Below the pieces are notes generated by a model. The model was given only the letters and a program-made list of their open reading frames with translations. It had not been told where the DNA came from and did not search any database. A program made the position numbers and the translations under genes. From Brevibacillus sp. JNUCC-41 (lineage in GTDB: Bacteria; Bacillota; Bacilli; Bacillales; DSM-1321): a DNA stretch of 64,000 bases. Location: positions 4,745,501-4,809,500 of the forward strand of contig NZ_CP062163.1 of the NCBI RefSeq assembly GCF_014844095.1, read 5' to 3'. Below are positions 33,198 to 41,323 of the stretch, one piece after another. Every line of letters begins with the position of its first letter. The stretch's first letter is position 1.

Positions 33198-34094
33198 ATG
33201 AATTTTGGCCAAGTTTTAACCGCAATGGTTACCCCGTTTAATCATAATGATGAGGTTGATTTTAATGCTACGAGAACTTTAGTAAATTATTTAATTACTA
33301 ATGGTTCTGATGGATTAGTAATAGCTGGTACAACTGGAGAGTCTCCCACATTAACTGCAGAAGAGAAAGTGGATTTATTCAAAATGGTTGTAGAAATTGT
33401 TGATGGAAGAGTTCCAGTCATAGCTGGAACTGGCTCAAATAACACGAAGGCCTCCATCAGCTTAACCAAACAAGCAGAGGCAGCAGGAGTCGACGGAATC
33501 ATGCTCGTTACCCCATACTATAACAAGCCGTCTCAAGAAGGATTATTCCAGCACTTTAGTGCTATTGCCCATTCAACATCATTACCGGTAATGCTTTATA
33601 ATATCCCAGGACGAAGTGTCGTGAACATGTCCGTTGAGACGATTGTTAGCCTCTCAAAAATCAACAATATTGTGGCAGTAAAAGAAGCAAGTGGTGACTT
33701 AGATGCCATGGCACAAATCATCAGCAAAACAACTAGTCATTTTACATTGTACAGCGGCGATGATGGGTTAACATTACCGGTTTTTGCCATCGGAGGAACA
33801 GGCATTGTTTCGGTTGCTTCCCACATAATTGGCAATGAAATGCAAGAAATGATCAATAGCTTTAAAAATGGGGATGTCCAAGGTGCTGCCACTGCACATC
33901 GCAACCTTCTTCCAATTATGAAAGCATTATTTGCTGCACCAAGCCCAGCACCGGTAAAATCAGCATTAAATATGCGGGGGTTAAATGTTGGAGGTGTCCG
34001 CTTACCATTGGTCCCTTTAAACGATGAAGAAAAAAGAGCACTGCAAATAGCTCTACAACCGAGTAACGCAGAAGGAATTTTGTTAAGTAAATAA
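33198..34094 (+). CDS. dapA: 4-hydroxy-tetrahydrodipicolinate synthase
   Basis: 298-aa class I aldolase condensing pyruvate with aspartate semialdehyde, the first committed step to diaminopimelate and lysine. True-DapA features: AGTTGESPTL (residues 43-52), TPYYNKPSQEG, Tyr134 in LYNIPGRS with Arg for the substrate carboxylate, and Schiff-base Lys162 in AVKEASGD. The lysine riboswitch upstream independently confirms biosynthetic rather than catabolic use, unlike the DapA-type protein at 11308-12219. ATG 33198 follows AAAGGGTG. It is a single-gene unit ending at the terminator 34167-34206, so it may be an extra copy besides a dap operon elsewhere. Confidence 0.95.
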   Translation: MNFGQVLTAMVTPFNHNDEVDFNATRTLVNYLITNGSDGLVIAGTTGESPTLTAEEKVDLFKMVVEIVDGRVPVIAGTGSNNTKASISLTKQAEAAGVDGIMLVTPYYNKPSQEGLFQHFSAIAHSTSLPVMLYNIPGRSVVNMSVETIVSLSKINNIVAVKEASGDLDAMAQIISKTTSHFTLYSGDDGLTLPVFAIGGTGIVSVASHIIGNEMQEMINSFKNGDVQGAATAHRNLLPIMKALFAAPSPAPVKSALNMRGLNVGGVRLPLVPLNDEEKRALQIALQPSNAEGILLSK

Positions 34095-34166
34095 ACTTAA
34101 TGATTCATTAATCGAGTCTTCAATACTGATTTTCTGATTAAAACCCATAATAACCGGGCGAAATTA

Positions 34167-34206
34167 AAAAAGCAGTACAAACTTTGAATGAAGTGTACTG
34201 CTTTTT
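34167..34206 (+). terminator. Rho-independent terminator of dapA
   Basis: A 13-bp perfect stem (34167-34179 with 34194-34206), AAAAAGCAGTACA pairing with TGTACTGCTTTTT, and a 14-nt loop. Confidence 0.85.
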
Positions 34207-34477
34207 AATCGCTGCATGGCTCAATGCTTAATCTAGTTGAGCAATATAATGATTTTATAGGATTAAGGGCAAAAGGAGAATTTACATTTTCAAGAAAAAT
34301 ATATGGTGTATCCAGTAGGAATTGTAAATGTCGAATTTTCTATAGCGATGATTACGGGGATTGATCATAAGCTTATTATTTCTAGTGATGTTGATATGTA
34401 ATTATTAATACAGAGTCGTTCCTTCAATCTATAATGGCTCCTTAACAAATTCAAAAGAAATAAAGTAATTATAGCTT

Positions 34478-34595
34478 TGACGTTCAAAATTTTGAACGAA
34501 CATTATTATAGTTCAACTTAGAAATGGATTGATATCAACTTATAATATGATAATGAATAATAGCCTATTTTCTCTTTTATAAAGGCTATTTTTTT
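34478..34595 (+). other. Promoter-like palindrome and terminator without a gene: possible small RNA or decayed unit
   Basis: TTGACG (34478-34483) is followed by an 18-bp perfect palindrome CGTTCAAAATTTTGAACG (34481-34498) and CATTAT at -10 spacing (18 nt). About 50 nt later comes a terminator: AATAGCCT (34559-34566) with AGGCTATT (34583-34590) and a T-run. No ORF with a ribosome-binding site fits. The rest of 34207-34717 shows nothing recognisable. Confidence 0.4.
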
Positions 34596-34679
34596 GACGA
34601 GTTTTTTTATCCAACCCCTTTTATCTCATGGCCTGAAGTCGCTTTCTACTACTTTTCTCTCTCTTGTTCTATCAAAAAA

Positions 34680-34706
34680 CGTTCGTAAAAGTGACTTTTA
34701 CGAACG
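34680..34706 (-). terminator. Rho-independent terminator of the Lrp-family regulator
   Basis: A 13-bp perfect stem around one base (34680-34692 with 34694-34706). On the minus strand it is followed by TTTTTTGATAG. The one-base loop means some inner pairs must open. Confidence 0.75.
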
Positions 34707-34717
34707 GGACTTTTTTT

Positions 34718-35188
34718 CTATATGGGTAAAACTGTTGAATATTTAATTTCTCTGAGAGCTAGGCTAGTTTGAATTCTTGTTATACCTAGTTTATTTAACT
34801 TTCTAATAAATATTTCCAATTCCTTCCGATCTTTGTTAGCCACTTTTAAAAGATAATCATACTCACCTGTTAAACAATGGCACTCTAATACTTCTGACAT
34901 AGAAGCTAATGCCTTCTCCAAAACTTCCAGTTTTTCAGCTTGATGTATATTCGTACTCATAAAAATAAAACATAATAAATCAAAACCTAGCTTCTCCTGG
35001 TTTAAAATTGCTACTTGTCCATTAATAAATCCTTCATTTTCCAAACGTTTTATCCTTGAATGTATAGCTGGTGGAGATAACTTGACACGCTTTGCAAGCT
35101 CAGTATTGCTTATTTGTGCATCCTTTTGCAGTAAATCTAAAATTTGAATATCAACATTATCAAGAACCTTGCTTACGATAGATTCCAC
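34718..35188 (-). CDS. Lrp/AsnC-family transcriptional regulator
   Basis: 156-aa regulator. The N-terminal helix-turn-helix (residues 10-60: DNVDIQILDLLQKDAQISNTELAKRV is the start, with LSPPAIHSRIKRLENEGFI as recognition region) precedes a RAM effector domain (CHCLTGEYDYLLKV, LNKLGITRIQTSLALREIKYST). These regulators sense amino acids. It is divergent from a DMT permease gene, the usual arrangement in which an Lrp protein controls an amino-acid exporter. Candidate sites in the intergenic region are given separately. Confidence 0.92.
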   Translation of the reverse strand: MESIVSKVLDNVDIQILDLLQKDAQISNTELAKRVKLSPPAIHSRIKRLENEGFINGQVAILNQEKLGFDLLCFIFMSTNIHQAEKLEVLEKALASMSEVLECHCLTGEYDYLLKVANKDRKELEIFIRKLNKLGITRIQTSLALREIKYSTVLPI

Positions 35189-35273
35189 TTATAGTCACTC
35201 CTTTTACAATTGTTCCAAAAACGGTTTCATCCCAATAGCAAAACTTAATTTAATTCTGCATATCAGTAATTTT

Positions 35274-35389
35274 TTAAAATAATATTTTAAGTTTATTCTA
35301 TTATACAAAATAATATATAAAGAACTGAACTATAATGTTAAAATTAGTAGTAATTAATTATGAAAATTGAAATGTCATTGTGCACAATG
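35274..35389. promoter_or_regulatory. Two palindromes in the lrp-DMT intergenic region
   Basis: TTAAAATA-A-TATTTTAA (35274-35290) is an 8-1-8 palindrome in AT-rich DNA, typical of Lrp contact regions. CATTGTGCACAATG (35376-35389) is a perfect 14-bp palindrome that falls downstream of a TATAAT at 35331-35336, where a bound protein could block transcription of the permease gene. Confidence 0.45.
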
Positions 35390-35441
35390 GCTTCGATCTT
35401 TTTTCACTTAAACTGTGAAAGATGAAAAGGAGCAAAAAGAT

Positions 35442-36356
35442 ATGCAATATTATTATTTTTCGTTATTACTTTTAACAAGTTTATTATGGGGTGGAAACTT
35501 TGTCGTAGGAAAATCGCTTGTCGGTCATGCTTCTCCGATGACGTTGACGAGTTTAAGGTGGATCATTGCCATTAGTTGTCTTTTGCCAATTGTATGGTGG
35601 AAAGAGAGAAAGATATTTCCCCCTCGAAGTGCAATCATTCCTTTATTTTTGATGGGAATTACTGGTGTGGTTCTATTTAATCTATTACAATTTGCAGCAT
35701 TAGAGAAAACTACCGCCACTAATGTTGGATTAATATCAACATTAAACATGATTTCAATTGCTATTTTTTCATTTTTCTTTTTAAAAGAAAGAATTAATAT
35801 TCTCCAAATGTTTTCGATGTTTCTTTCGCTTATTGGCGTAATACTGGTACTTTCAAAAGGAAATATTGATCTATTCCTTTCATTACGATTTAATTCAGGT
35901 GATTTATATATGATGGCTGCTGTATGCGTTTGGGGAATATATTCCGTTTGTAGCAAATGGGCAATGATAACAACAACACCCATGATGTCTACATTATATT
36001 CTGGTATATTTGGACTTATAGTTCTTCTTCCGTTTAATTTTTCTAATTTTACAGTGTCTAATATAAATACTTCTTTTATACAATCTATTTTATATACAGG
36101 CGTTATCTCAACTGTAGCATGTATGGTACTTTGGAATATTGGTGTACAAAAATTAGGTACAACAACATCAGGTATTTTCTTGAATTTTAATCCTATTTTC
36201 ACTGCAATTTTAGCCTTTCTATTATTAGGTGAAAAAATGACGTGGGTACAAGGAATTGGTAGTGGCATTGTGATTATAGGCTGTTATTTGTTCTCACATT
36301 TTAAAGCGAAAATGATTTTTAAAAAGAATCCTAGACAATCGCAGATTCAAGCATGA
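35442..36356 (+). CDS. EamA/DMT-family permease, probable amino-acid exporter
   Basis: 304-aa protein with about ten hydrophobic helices in two EamA repeats; WGGNFVVGKSLVGHASP near the N-terminus and the GTTTSGIFLNFNPIFTAILAFLLLGE segment in the second repeat are typical. ATG 35442 has AAAAGGAG nine nt upstream; the ORF start at 35415 would include that site. The divergent Lrp-type gene suggests amino-acid-responsive export. It is not closely similar to the DMT permease at 1898-2815. Specific substrate unknown. Confidence 0.88.
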   Translation: MQYYYFSLLLLTSLLWGGNFVVGKSLVGHASPMTLTSLRWIIAISCLLPIVWWKERKIFPPRSAIIPLFLMGITGVVLFNLLQFAALEKTTATNVGLISTLNMISIAIFSFFFLKERINILQMFSMFLSLIGVILVLSKGNIDLFLSLRFNSGDLYMMAAVCVWGIYSVCSKWAMITTTPMMSTLYSGIFGLIVLLPFNFSNFTVSNINTSFIQSILYTGVISTVACMVLWNIGVQKLGTTTSGIFLNFNPIFTAILAFLLLGEKMTWVQGIGSGIVIIGCYLFSHFKAKMIFKKNPRQSQIQA

Positions 36357-36416
36357 TTTTTTTAAAAGTCTATAAACGTAATTTCCCTTGTGATTAATTT
36401 TCTATATATACATAAA

Positions 36417-36442
36417 AGCCTGTTCCAAGGTGGATACAGGCT
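36417..36442. terminator. Stem-loop between the DMT permease and a decayed gene
   Basis: AGCCTGT (36417-36423) pairs with ACAGGCT (36436-36442). On the minus strand it is followed by TTTTATG and would serve the remnant at 36450-36811; the plus-strand tail CTTGCGTTT is poorer. Confidence 0.5.
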
Positions 36443-36449
36443 CTTGCGT

Positions 36450-36811
36450 TTAAACCCAAGCCTTTCTTAATTGACTTCTTTTTGGATCTTTTCGTAAACA
36501 TTTAGAAAACTGCTTTTTTCTTGTCCCTTCTACAATTCCAATTGCCTTTGCAGTCCCGACACCTTTTCTTGGTGTGGCAAATATGTAATCCCCACTGTGA
36601 ATAGAAAATTACTCATAGCGGATTTCGTTCGTTCCGGCGAATCGTGAATCGTATTTTTCACACTATCAAGCATATTGGAAATCTTGCTTTCTGAAAATTC
36701 AACGTCAAGCCGATTCCCTAAAAGCCGGCAGTAGTAAATCCAGCCCGCTGACATTCGTCCTTTCACCCAGGCTAATAACACAACTGTTGAGCATAATGGA
36801 AAAACCATCAT
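36450..36811 (-). pseudogene. Remnant of a DNA alkylation repair (AlkD-like) gene
   Basis: The minus-strand reading GWIYYCRLLGNRLD, then a stretch with IHDSPERTKSAMSNFLFTVG, matches the C-terminal part of the DNA alkylation repair enzymes I know (IH...NRVR.aMN.FviavG.Y). After LPHQ the homology moves to another frame (VGTAKAIGIVEGTRKKQFSK) and ends at a TAA at 36450-36452. The N-terminal half is missing and there is no ribosome-binding site at the first ATG. It is therefore a truncated, frameshifted pseudogene, and the 93-aa ORF is not a real gene. Confidence 0.6.
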
Positions 36812-36853
36812 GTAAAATAAACACCCTTTCTCAAAATTGGCTTCAGTTTAGAC

Positions 36854-36891
36854 AAAAGGCATTCGGAACGAATTAATTCCGAATGCCTTTT
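36854..36891. terminator. Bidirectional rho-independent terminator
   Basis: A 15-bp perfect stem (36854-36868 with 36877-36891) and an 8-nt loop, AAAAGGCATTCGGAA pairing with TTCCGAATGCCTTTT. It lies about 150 nt after the HPP-family gene, which it probably terminates. Confidence 0.8.
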
Positions 36892-37041
36892 ATGAATTTA
36901 ATCGCATACATGCTTTTTTGCATTCTGCGAAAATATGGTCGCGAGAATAATGGATAATTTTCAGGAAACTAATTCTCGTCAATAACCTGAATCTCTCTTT
37001 TTAATAATGAGTCACATATAAAAGTTTATGAAATAGTTTTT

Positions 37042-37605
37042 TCATAACCAGTGTTTTGGATACTGTCTTGTTTGAAATAAATTATTATAAATCATCGATA
37101 CAAAAACTAATAATAAGGTACCTATTACAATCGGAATCAGGAATCCCCAACCAACTTGAGAATTGATCGAAACAAGGGCACTTGCTGCTGCGGGAGGGTG
37201 AACGGTTTTTGTAAAAGTCATTATAATTAATACAATAGCCAGTACCAGACCAATAATGAATAGGCTCTTACCAAAAATGCTCCAAATGATAAGGGCTGAT
37301 GTTGTAGAGATTATATGTCCACCAACAACATTACGGGGTTGTGACAAGAGACTTTTATGCGCACCAAAAACAATAACGCAGCTCGCCCCAAGAGGAGCTA
37401 ATGCCATAGGATATCCTAAATAGACAGCTATAAAACTAATAATGATAATGGCAATGAGTCCACCTATGGCTGAAACAAAGGAATCCATATAATCAATTCT
37501 GTCTTTTTCTCTAGCTTCGCCCTTCATTTTCTTTAAATATGCTGTTAAACCTGCATTTTGTTGATTGCTCAAACTTTTTTCAAGACTTTTTTCGAATTCC
37601 ATCAT
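37042..37605 (-). CDS. HPP-family integral membrane protein
   Basis: 187-aa protein with a charged cytoplasmic N-terminus (about 40 residues) and four or five hydrophobic helices. The family name motif is visible in KTVHPPAAASAL, with APLGASCVIVFG before it, both diagnostic of HPP proteins. Some members are linked to nitrite transport, but the function of bacterial members is poorly known. GAGG lies 9 nt before two tandem ATG codons; 37605 is used. Single-gene unit; terminator at 36854-36891. Confidence 0.9.
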   Translation of the reverse strand: MMEFEKSLEKSLSNQQNAGLTAYLKKMKGEAREKDRIDYMDSFVSAIGGLIAIIIISFIAVYLGYPMALAPLGASCVIVFGAHKSLLSQPRNVVGGHIISTTSALIIWSIFGKSLFIIGLVLAIVLIIMTFTKTVHPPAAASALVSINSQVGWGFLIPIVIGTLLLVFVSMIYNNLFQTRQYPKHWL

Positions 37606-37768
37606 TTATGTTTTCCTCACGTTTTCTAAGTAAGTCGACAAGTCGACATGGTTTTTACATATTGATATCTTACAGGAAAACAATGAATTTTTAAATATAT
37701 AGATTTGAATATTCATTGTTTGTTTCCCATAAAACAGTAATCCCCCCCTATGTCTGTAGTTTGTTATT

Positions 37769-38305
37769 TTATTGAGGATTTGCCGTTATTAAAGAGTATA
37801 GATTAGTATCAAATGAAACATCATTTTGGTACATATAATTTCTCAATATCCCTTCTTTTTTGAACCCTAAATTTGTCAACAACTTATTGGATGCTTTATT
37901 TTCAATAAAAACAACTGCTCCGATACGAGTTAGGTCAAGCTCTTTAAAGCCATAAGAAATCACCTTACTGACAGCTTCCGTTGCATAACCGTTTCCCCAT
38001 TCATTTGGGAAAAGTGCATAGCTCAGTTCTGCTCTCTTATGTTCATGAGACCATTCTTGTAATCCAATTGTCCCAATGATGCCATCCTTCCCTTTCAATT
38101 CAATTCCCCATTTAATACCGCGTTTTTCATCGAAATTCTTTGAAAACTTCCTAATGATTTGCTTCACCTGAACTGTATTTGTTAATGGAGTTTGCCCATA
38201 ATATCGTAATACCTCTGGATTGGAAAAGCATTTTAATATATCCACTGCATCATCTTCCACCAATTCCCTCAAGATCAACCGTTCAGTTTCTAATATAGGA
38301 AACAT
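37769..38305 (-). CDS. GNAT-family N-acetyltransferase (RimJ/RimL type)
   Basis: 178-aa acetyltransferase beginning with the typical LETERLILRELVEDDA. The acetyl-CoA-binding motif A is ALFPNEWGNGYATEAV (Q/RxxGxG/A variant), then NKASNKLLTNLGFKKEGILRNY near the end. This type acetylates ribosomal-protein N-termini, peptides or small molecules. No neighbour points to a substrate. It lies next to a decayed dehydrogenase gene. Confidence 0.9.
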   Translation of the reverse strand: MFPILETERLILRELVEDDAVDILKCFSNPEVLRYYGQTPLTNTVQVKQIIRKFSKNFDEKRGIKWGIELKGKDGIIGTIGLQEWSHEHKRAELSYALFPNEWGNGYATEAVSKVISYGFKELDLTRIGAVVFIENKASNKLLTNLGFKKEGILRNYMYQNDVSFDTNLYSLITANPQ

Positions 38306-38332
38306 TATTTCACTCCCTTTGCTTAAAACTTT

Positions 38333-38655
38333 TTACCGCTTCAAAATAACGTCATAGGTCTCACCATCTTTGGAAAAATCCTCAGAAGTGTAATATGACC
38401 TTATCGGTGCTAGAGATTTTACCAATTCTACATTCGCGGTACGGCAAAATTCTGTAACTTTTGCTCCGATATACTTGGCAATTTGTACTGCATAACTTCC
38501 GACACTTCCTGAAGCACCATAGACAAGAATCTTTTGACCACTCTGAATGTTAGCTTTTCTCAGATAAAATAAAGCTGTACGTGCCCCAATTGGAACGGCT
38601 GGGCTTCCTCAAAAGGTAAATTATTTGCTTTAATGGAAACTGGCCCGCCTTCAAT
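38333..38655 (-). pseudogene. Remnant of a zinc-type alcohol dehydrogenase/quinone reductase
   Basis: Minus-strand translation gives KANNLPFEEA, then in a shifted frame AVPIGARTALFYLRKANIQ, SGQKILVYGASGSVGSYAVQ and IAKYIGAKVTEFC, the nucleotide-binding part of medium-chain dehydrogenases. It ends at a TAA (38333-38335) right after SKDGETYDVI, where the normal protein continues for over 100 residues. One frameshift plus loss of both ends shows a pseudogene. The 68-aa ORF at 38560-38766 is part of it. Confidence 0.75.
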
Positions 38656-38902
38656 TCCTATTATTATAAGAAAAAAATCCATTCGTATCGAATGGATTTT
38701 AATCAATCGTTTGCTTCCCTGATGCTCAATAATAAAATTTAATGCCCCTTTTGTAATTGCTATCAATCTACAACAGCGTTTTAGTTTGATTTTAATCTAA
38801 AACCCAGCCTATCTGTCTATGAAGCAATTTTATGATGTTCAACATATAATTTTAGTCTGGATATCAAATTACATAAAATTCTCCTCCTACACGATTATAC
38901 TT

Positions 38903-39241
38903 TCATGATTTAGATTCAATAAAGGCGGCAGCTCCCGCAACAGCAAAGACCAATAGGATTGGAAAAGCAGCAGGAAAATAATAATAAGTAAGTACAGTAA
39001 TAAGGGAGCACCAAAACCCTACACACCAATAACAACTTAAAAGCGAACCTATGAAATAACGAAGTCCTGATCCCTTTATTTCAATGATTTCCTCCAGTTG
39101 TCCAGAGGCATTTTCTTGGATGGTGGCAGTCAAGAAAGGTTTTCTGATGAATGATGTGATTTCATCAAATACAATTAAATGAGTTAACCGGAAGGTAGCC
39201 AATATTAAAATAAGAAAATCAAGCCATTCAATAGTAAACAC
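38903..39241 (-). CDS. DUF1360 family membrane protein
   Basis: 112-aa small membrane protein with two or three hydrophobic helices and the family segment LATFRLTHLIVFDEITSFIRKP followed by SCYWCVGFWCS, matching DUF1360 proteins of Bacillus, some of which are sporulation-associated. GTG 39241 is the start: AGGAGG lies 7 nt upstream. It is back-to-back with the Cys-rich coat-like gene on the plus strand. Molecular function unknown. Confidence 0.82.
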   Translation of the reverse strand: MFTIEWLDFLILILATFRLTHLIVFDEITSFIRKPFLTATIQENASGQLEEIIEIKGSGLRYFIGSLLSCYWCVGFWCSLITVLTYYYFPAAFPILLVFAVAGAAAFIESKS

Positions 39242-39350
39242 ATATTCACCTCCTAATCTTCTTTAATATTTTATGATTTGAGTTTAGATTATATAAATAT
39301 CCATTTATAAATTCATAAAATATTATTAGCCCATTTTCTAAGAAAAATGT

Positions 39351-39378
39351 ACCCATAAAATGATATCCCCATAGTATG
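39351..39378 (+). promoter_or_regulatory. Sigma-K-like promoter for the Cys-rich coat-like gene
   Basis: AC (39351-39352), 17 nt, then CATAGTATG (39370-39378). The mother-cell sigma-K consensus is AC-N16/17-CATANNNTA, so all but the last base of the -10 match. Such short motifs occur by chance; taken with the protein type it hints at late sporulation expression. Confidence 0.35.
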
Positions 39379-39419
39379 TTAATGTGTTCAAAACCTGATA
39401 CTGAAGGGAAAGATGTTTG

Positions 39420-40550
39420 ATGAAAAAAAGGAACGTCAAATCTATTCAGGGCCGACAAGTGGTACCGAACCCCATCGGACCTGAATGTATTCGTGTTACA
39501 AAAGTATATGACTGGGTTGTTCTAACAAATCGTGATCGCAATAAAGTTCAAATACCTGAGGAATGTTTTGCAGCAATTGAAGATGCACGCCATGAGGGCA
39601 ACACTATAACAGCTACTTGTTCGGAAGTAGCTGGTACACGAAGCTGTGATTTTATCGGAGCAACTCCAGCTAACATTCCTACTGTTCCAGGTGCCCAAAT
39701 TGTCTCCCTTGCCTTTCATGTCCATATCCGCGTTCAATTCTTTTGCAATGGAGCACCACTACCAGGGTGTAATTTCGTAGTACCTGTTAGTTTCATGGAT
39801 GAAGTAATCCTATGTTTCCCAGAGGGAACAGAAATCAACTGTAATATTTTCGATGTTCAATGTACAGTTGTTTTAAATCAAATGCTTGGTGATATGGTTG
39901 TACTTGATGTGACCATGTGTAAAGATGTTCAAGTCGAGGCTGAGGTGAAGCTGGAGGTAGAGGCTAAGTTCTGTGGACCACGTCCTGTCATTCCAATTCA
40001 AGAAGAAGGATTCGTGTGCCCAACACCACGATTCCCGCAACAATGCCCGACCTTCTTCCCGACATTGTCGTGCGACTGCCAAGGTGCAGCAGAATACAAT
40101 GGCGAAGCATCCATCCTAGTAAGTGAAGGCGGTCTAGGTGGTGCTACAACCGGAAACTTAGATTTGACTGCGCTAATTTGTGACCAAGGTACCCTTTCTG
40201 GCAGCAGGATTCAAGTTACCTATATCGATACATTAGGACCTACTCCTATTGGAACACCGGAAGATTCTGAACTTGACCAAAGCTTCACGTTTACAGCCAA
40301 TGACTTTAACCAGCCTACATGCACTACCGATGCTGCTGGAGTAGTAACTGGGCTTACTGCAACTGGCACGGGTGTTATAACACCAGCCGGAGGTGCAGCA
40401 GAAAATGCGACATTCACACTTATTCTAGCTGATGTTGATCCTTTAGGAGATACTGCTACACTTATAATAACTGGCACATCTTCAACCGCTACTATTGCTC
40501 TGACAGCTGTAGCTAACCCTGGATTAGAGGTTGAAGCAGCAGATGCTTAA
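39420..40550 (+). CDS. Cys-rich spore-surface/coat-like structural protein
   Basis: 376-aa protein with no signal peptide or membrane segment, rich in Cys, Val and Pro. Residues about 1-185 form a globular block (GPECIRVTKVYDWVVL, NRDRNKVQIPEECF, FHVHIRVQFFCNG, VDEVILCFPEG-like). A Cys-Pro linker follows (GFVCPTPRFPQQCPTFFPT, LSCDC), then a Gly/Thr-rich beta repeat domain to the end. This two-part design with many Cys is like exosporium and coat structural proteins, but I cannot name the family. ATG 39420; GAAGGG lies upstream. Strong terminator follows. A sigma-K-like promoter supports the spore link weakly. Confidence 0.65.
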   Translation: MKKRNVKSIQGRQVVPNPIGPECIRVTKVYDWVVLTNRDRNKVQIPEECFAAIEDARHEGNTITATCSEVAGTRSCDFIGATPANIPTVPGAQIVSLAFHVHIRVQFFCNGAPLPGCNFVVPVSFMDEVILCFPEGTEINCNIFDVQCTVVLNQMLGDMVVLDVTMCKDVQVEAEVKLEVEAKFCGPRPVIPIQEEGFVCPTPRFPQQCPTFFPTLSCDCQGAAEYNGEASILVSEGGLGGATTGNLDLTALICDQGTLSGSRIQVTYIDTLGPTPIGTPEDSELDQSFTFTANDFNQPTCTTDAAGVVTGLTATGTGVITPAGGAAENATFTLILADVDPLGDTATLIITGTSSTATIALTAVANPGLEVEAADA

Positions 40551-40560
40551 TACTAAAAAC

Positions 40561-40590
40561 CCGAGGGATATTAATCTCTCGGTTTTTTTT
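40561..40590 (+). terminator. Rho-independent terminator of the coat-like gene
   Basis: CCGAGGGA (40561-40568) with TCTCTCGG (40575-40582), 8 bp with one G-U pair, followed by eight T (40583-40590). Confidence 0.85.
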
Positions 40591-40743
40591 GTAAAGAAAC
40601 TTGGGTAAGTCTAATTCCATTATTTACTTCAACACTTAGTAAATGTATCCCGCATTTTAGGCCACCCATTTATTAATTATAAGGTTACATAAGGATTCAT
40701 GTTTTCATATTTATAGAGCATACCTATAAAAGGAGAGAAAAAA

Positions 40744-40890
40744 ATGGCATCTGATAAGCTAAGACGTAAAGTAAGAAGAAAATTAGGAATGCCTAACCCG
40801 CAGCCAGCCCAATTACATCAACAAATCACTCCCTCTGCCCTGCAGGTTCGGCCAGTACGAGCAAAAGGTTGCTGTGGAAAAAACAAATGA
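40744..40890 (+). CDS. Small basic peptide (48 aa) coupled to the JAMM protease gene
   Basis: Open frame of 48 codons with an AAAAGGAGAG ribosome-binding site just before its ATG. The peptide has a very basic N-terminus (KLRRKVRRKLGM), a Pro/Gln middle and a Cys-containing tail (RAKGCCGKNK). It has no membrane segment or recognisable family. Its last 17 nt overlap the JAMM protease start in another frame, so expression of the two is coupled. It may be a partner, substrate or structural peptide of the surface layer; this is inference from position only. Confidence 0.6.
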   Translation: MASDKLRRKVRRKLGMPNPQPAQLHQQITPSALQVRPVRAKGCCGKNK

Positions 40891-41308
40891 TCCAGGTTTA
40901 ACATTCGGTACTTTTCACATGACGAATCATGTTAAGCAAATAATGATTGCCCATTGCAAACGAGAACTTCCTAATGAAGCATGTGGACTGGTTTCAGGGG
41001 AAAATGGGATCGCAGAAACAATTTGGCCAATGGAAAATGTCAATAGGAGCTCCTTTTCCTACTCGATGGATTTAGATCAAATTCGTCATGTATTTGAACT
41101 TATTGATAAGAGGAATGAAGATTTTATGGGCATCTACCATTCTCACCCAACGGATTGTGCTTATCCGTCAGAAGGAGATATTACTTTAAATAACTACCCA
41201 GAGGTAAGTCACATTATTATTTCGTTTGCAAACTCGACCCCTGAATTAAAATGTTTCCAACTAACAGGAAAAAACGTCTTTCCGATACAATTAAAATTCG
41301 TAAACTGA
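40874..41308 (+). CDS. JAMM/MPN-type metalloprotease (M67 family)
   Basis: 144-aa stand-alone JAB domain. The zinc motif is complete: Glu35 in ELPNEACG, His89 and His91 in YHSHP, Ser99 and Asp102 in SEGD (HxH-x7-S-x2-D). Bacterial members remove tails from sulfur-carrier or ubiquitin-like proteins, or act as general isopeptidases. Start GTG 40874 has AAAAGG five nt upstream and overlaps the preceding 48-aa gene. No ThiS/MoaD-like or E1-like gene is nearby, so a spore- or surface-related substrate is possible. Confidence 0.88.
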   Translation: MEKTNDPGLTFGTFHMTNHVKQIMIAHCKRELPNEACGLVSGENGIAETIWPMENVNRSSFSYSMDLDQIRHVFELIDKRNEDFMGIYHSHPTDCAYPSEGDITLNNYPEVSHIIISFANSTPELKCFQLTGKNVFPIQLKFVN

Positions 41309-41323
41309 ATTTAGCGCAAATAG

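Noticed and set aside
36530-36811. 93-aa minus-strand ORF as a gene
   Set aside because: It is the middle of a frameshifted DNA-alkylation-repair remnant with no ribosome-binding site.
38560-38766. 68-aa minus-strand ORF as a gene
   Set aside because: Its C-terminal part is an out-of-frame reading of the dehydrogenase pseudogene.
39246-39458. 70-aa minus-strand ORF
   Set aside because: It overlaps the start and leader of the coat-like gene and has no ribosome-binding site or family.
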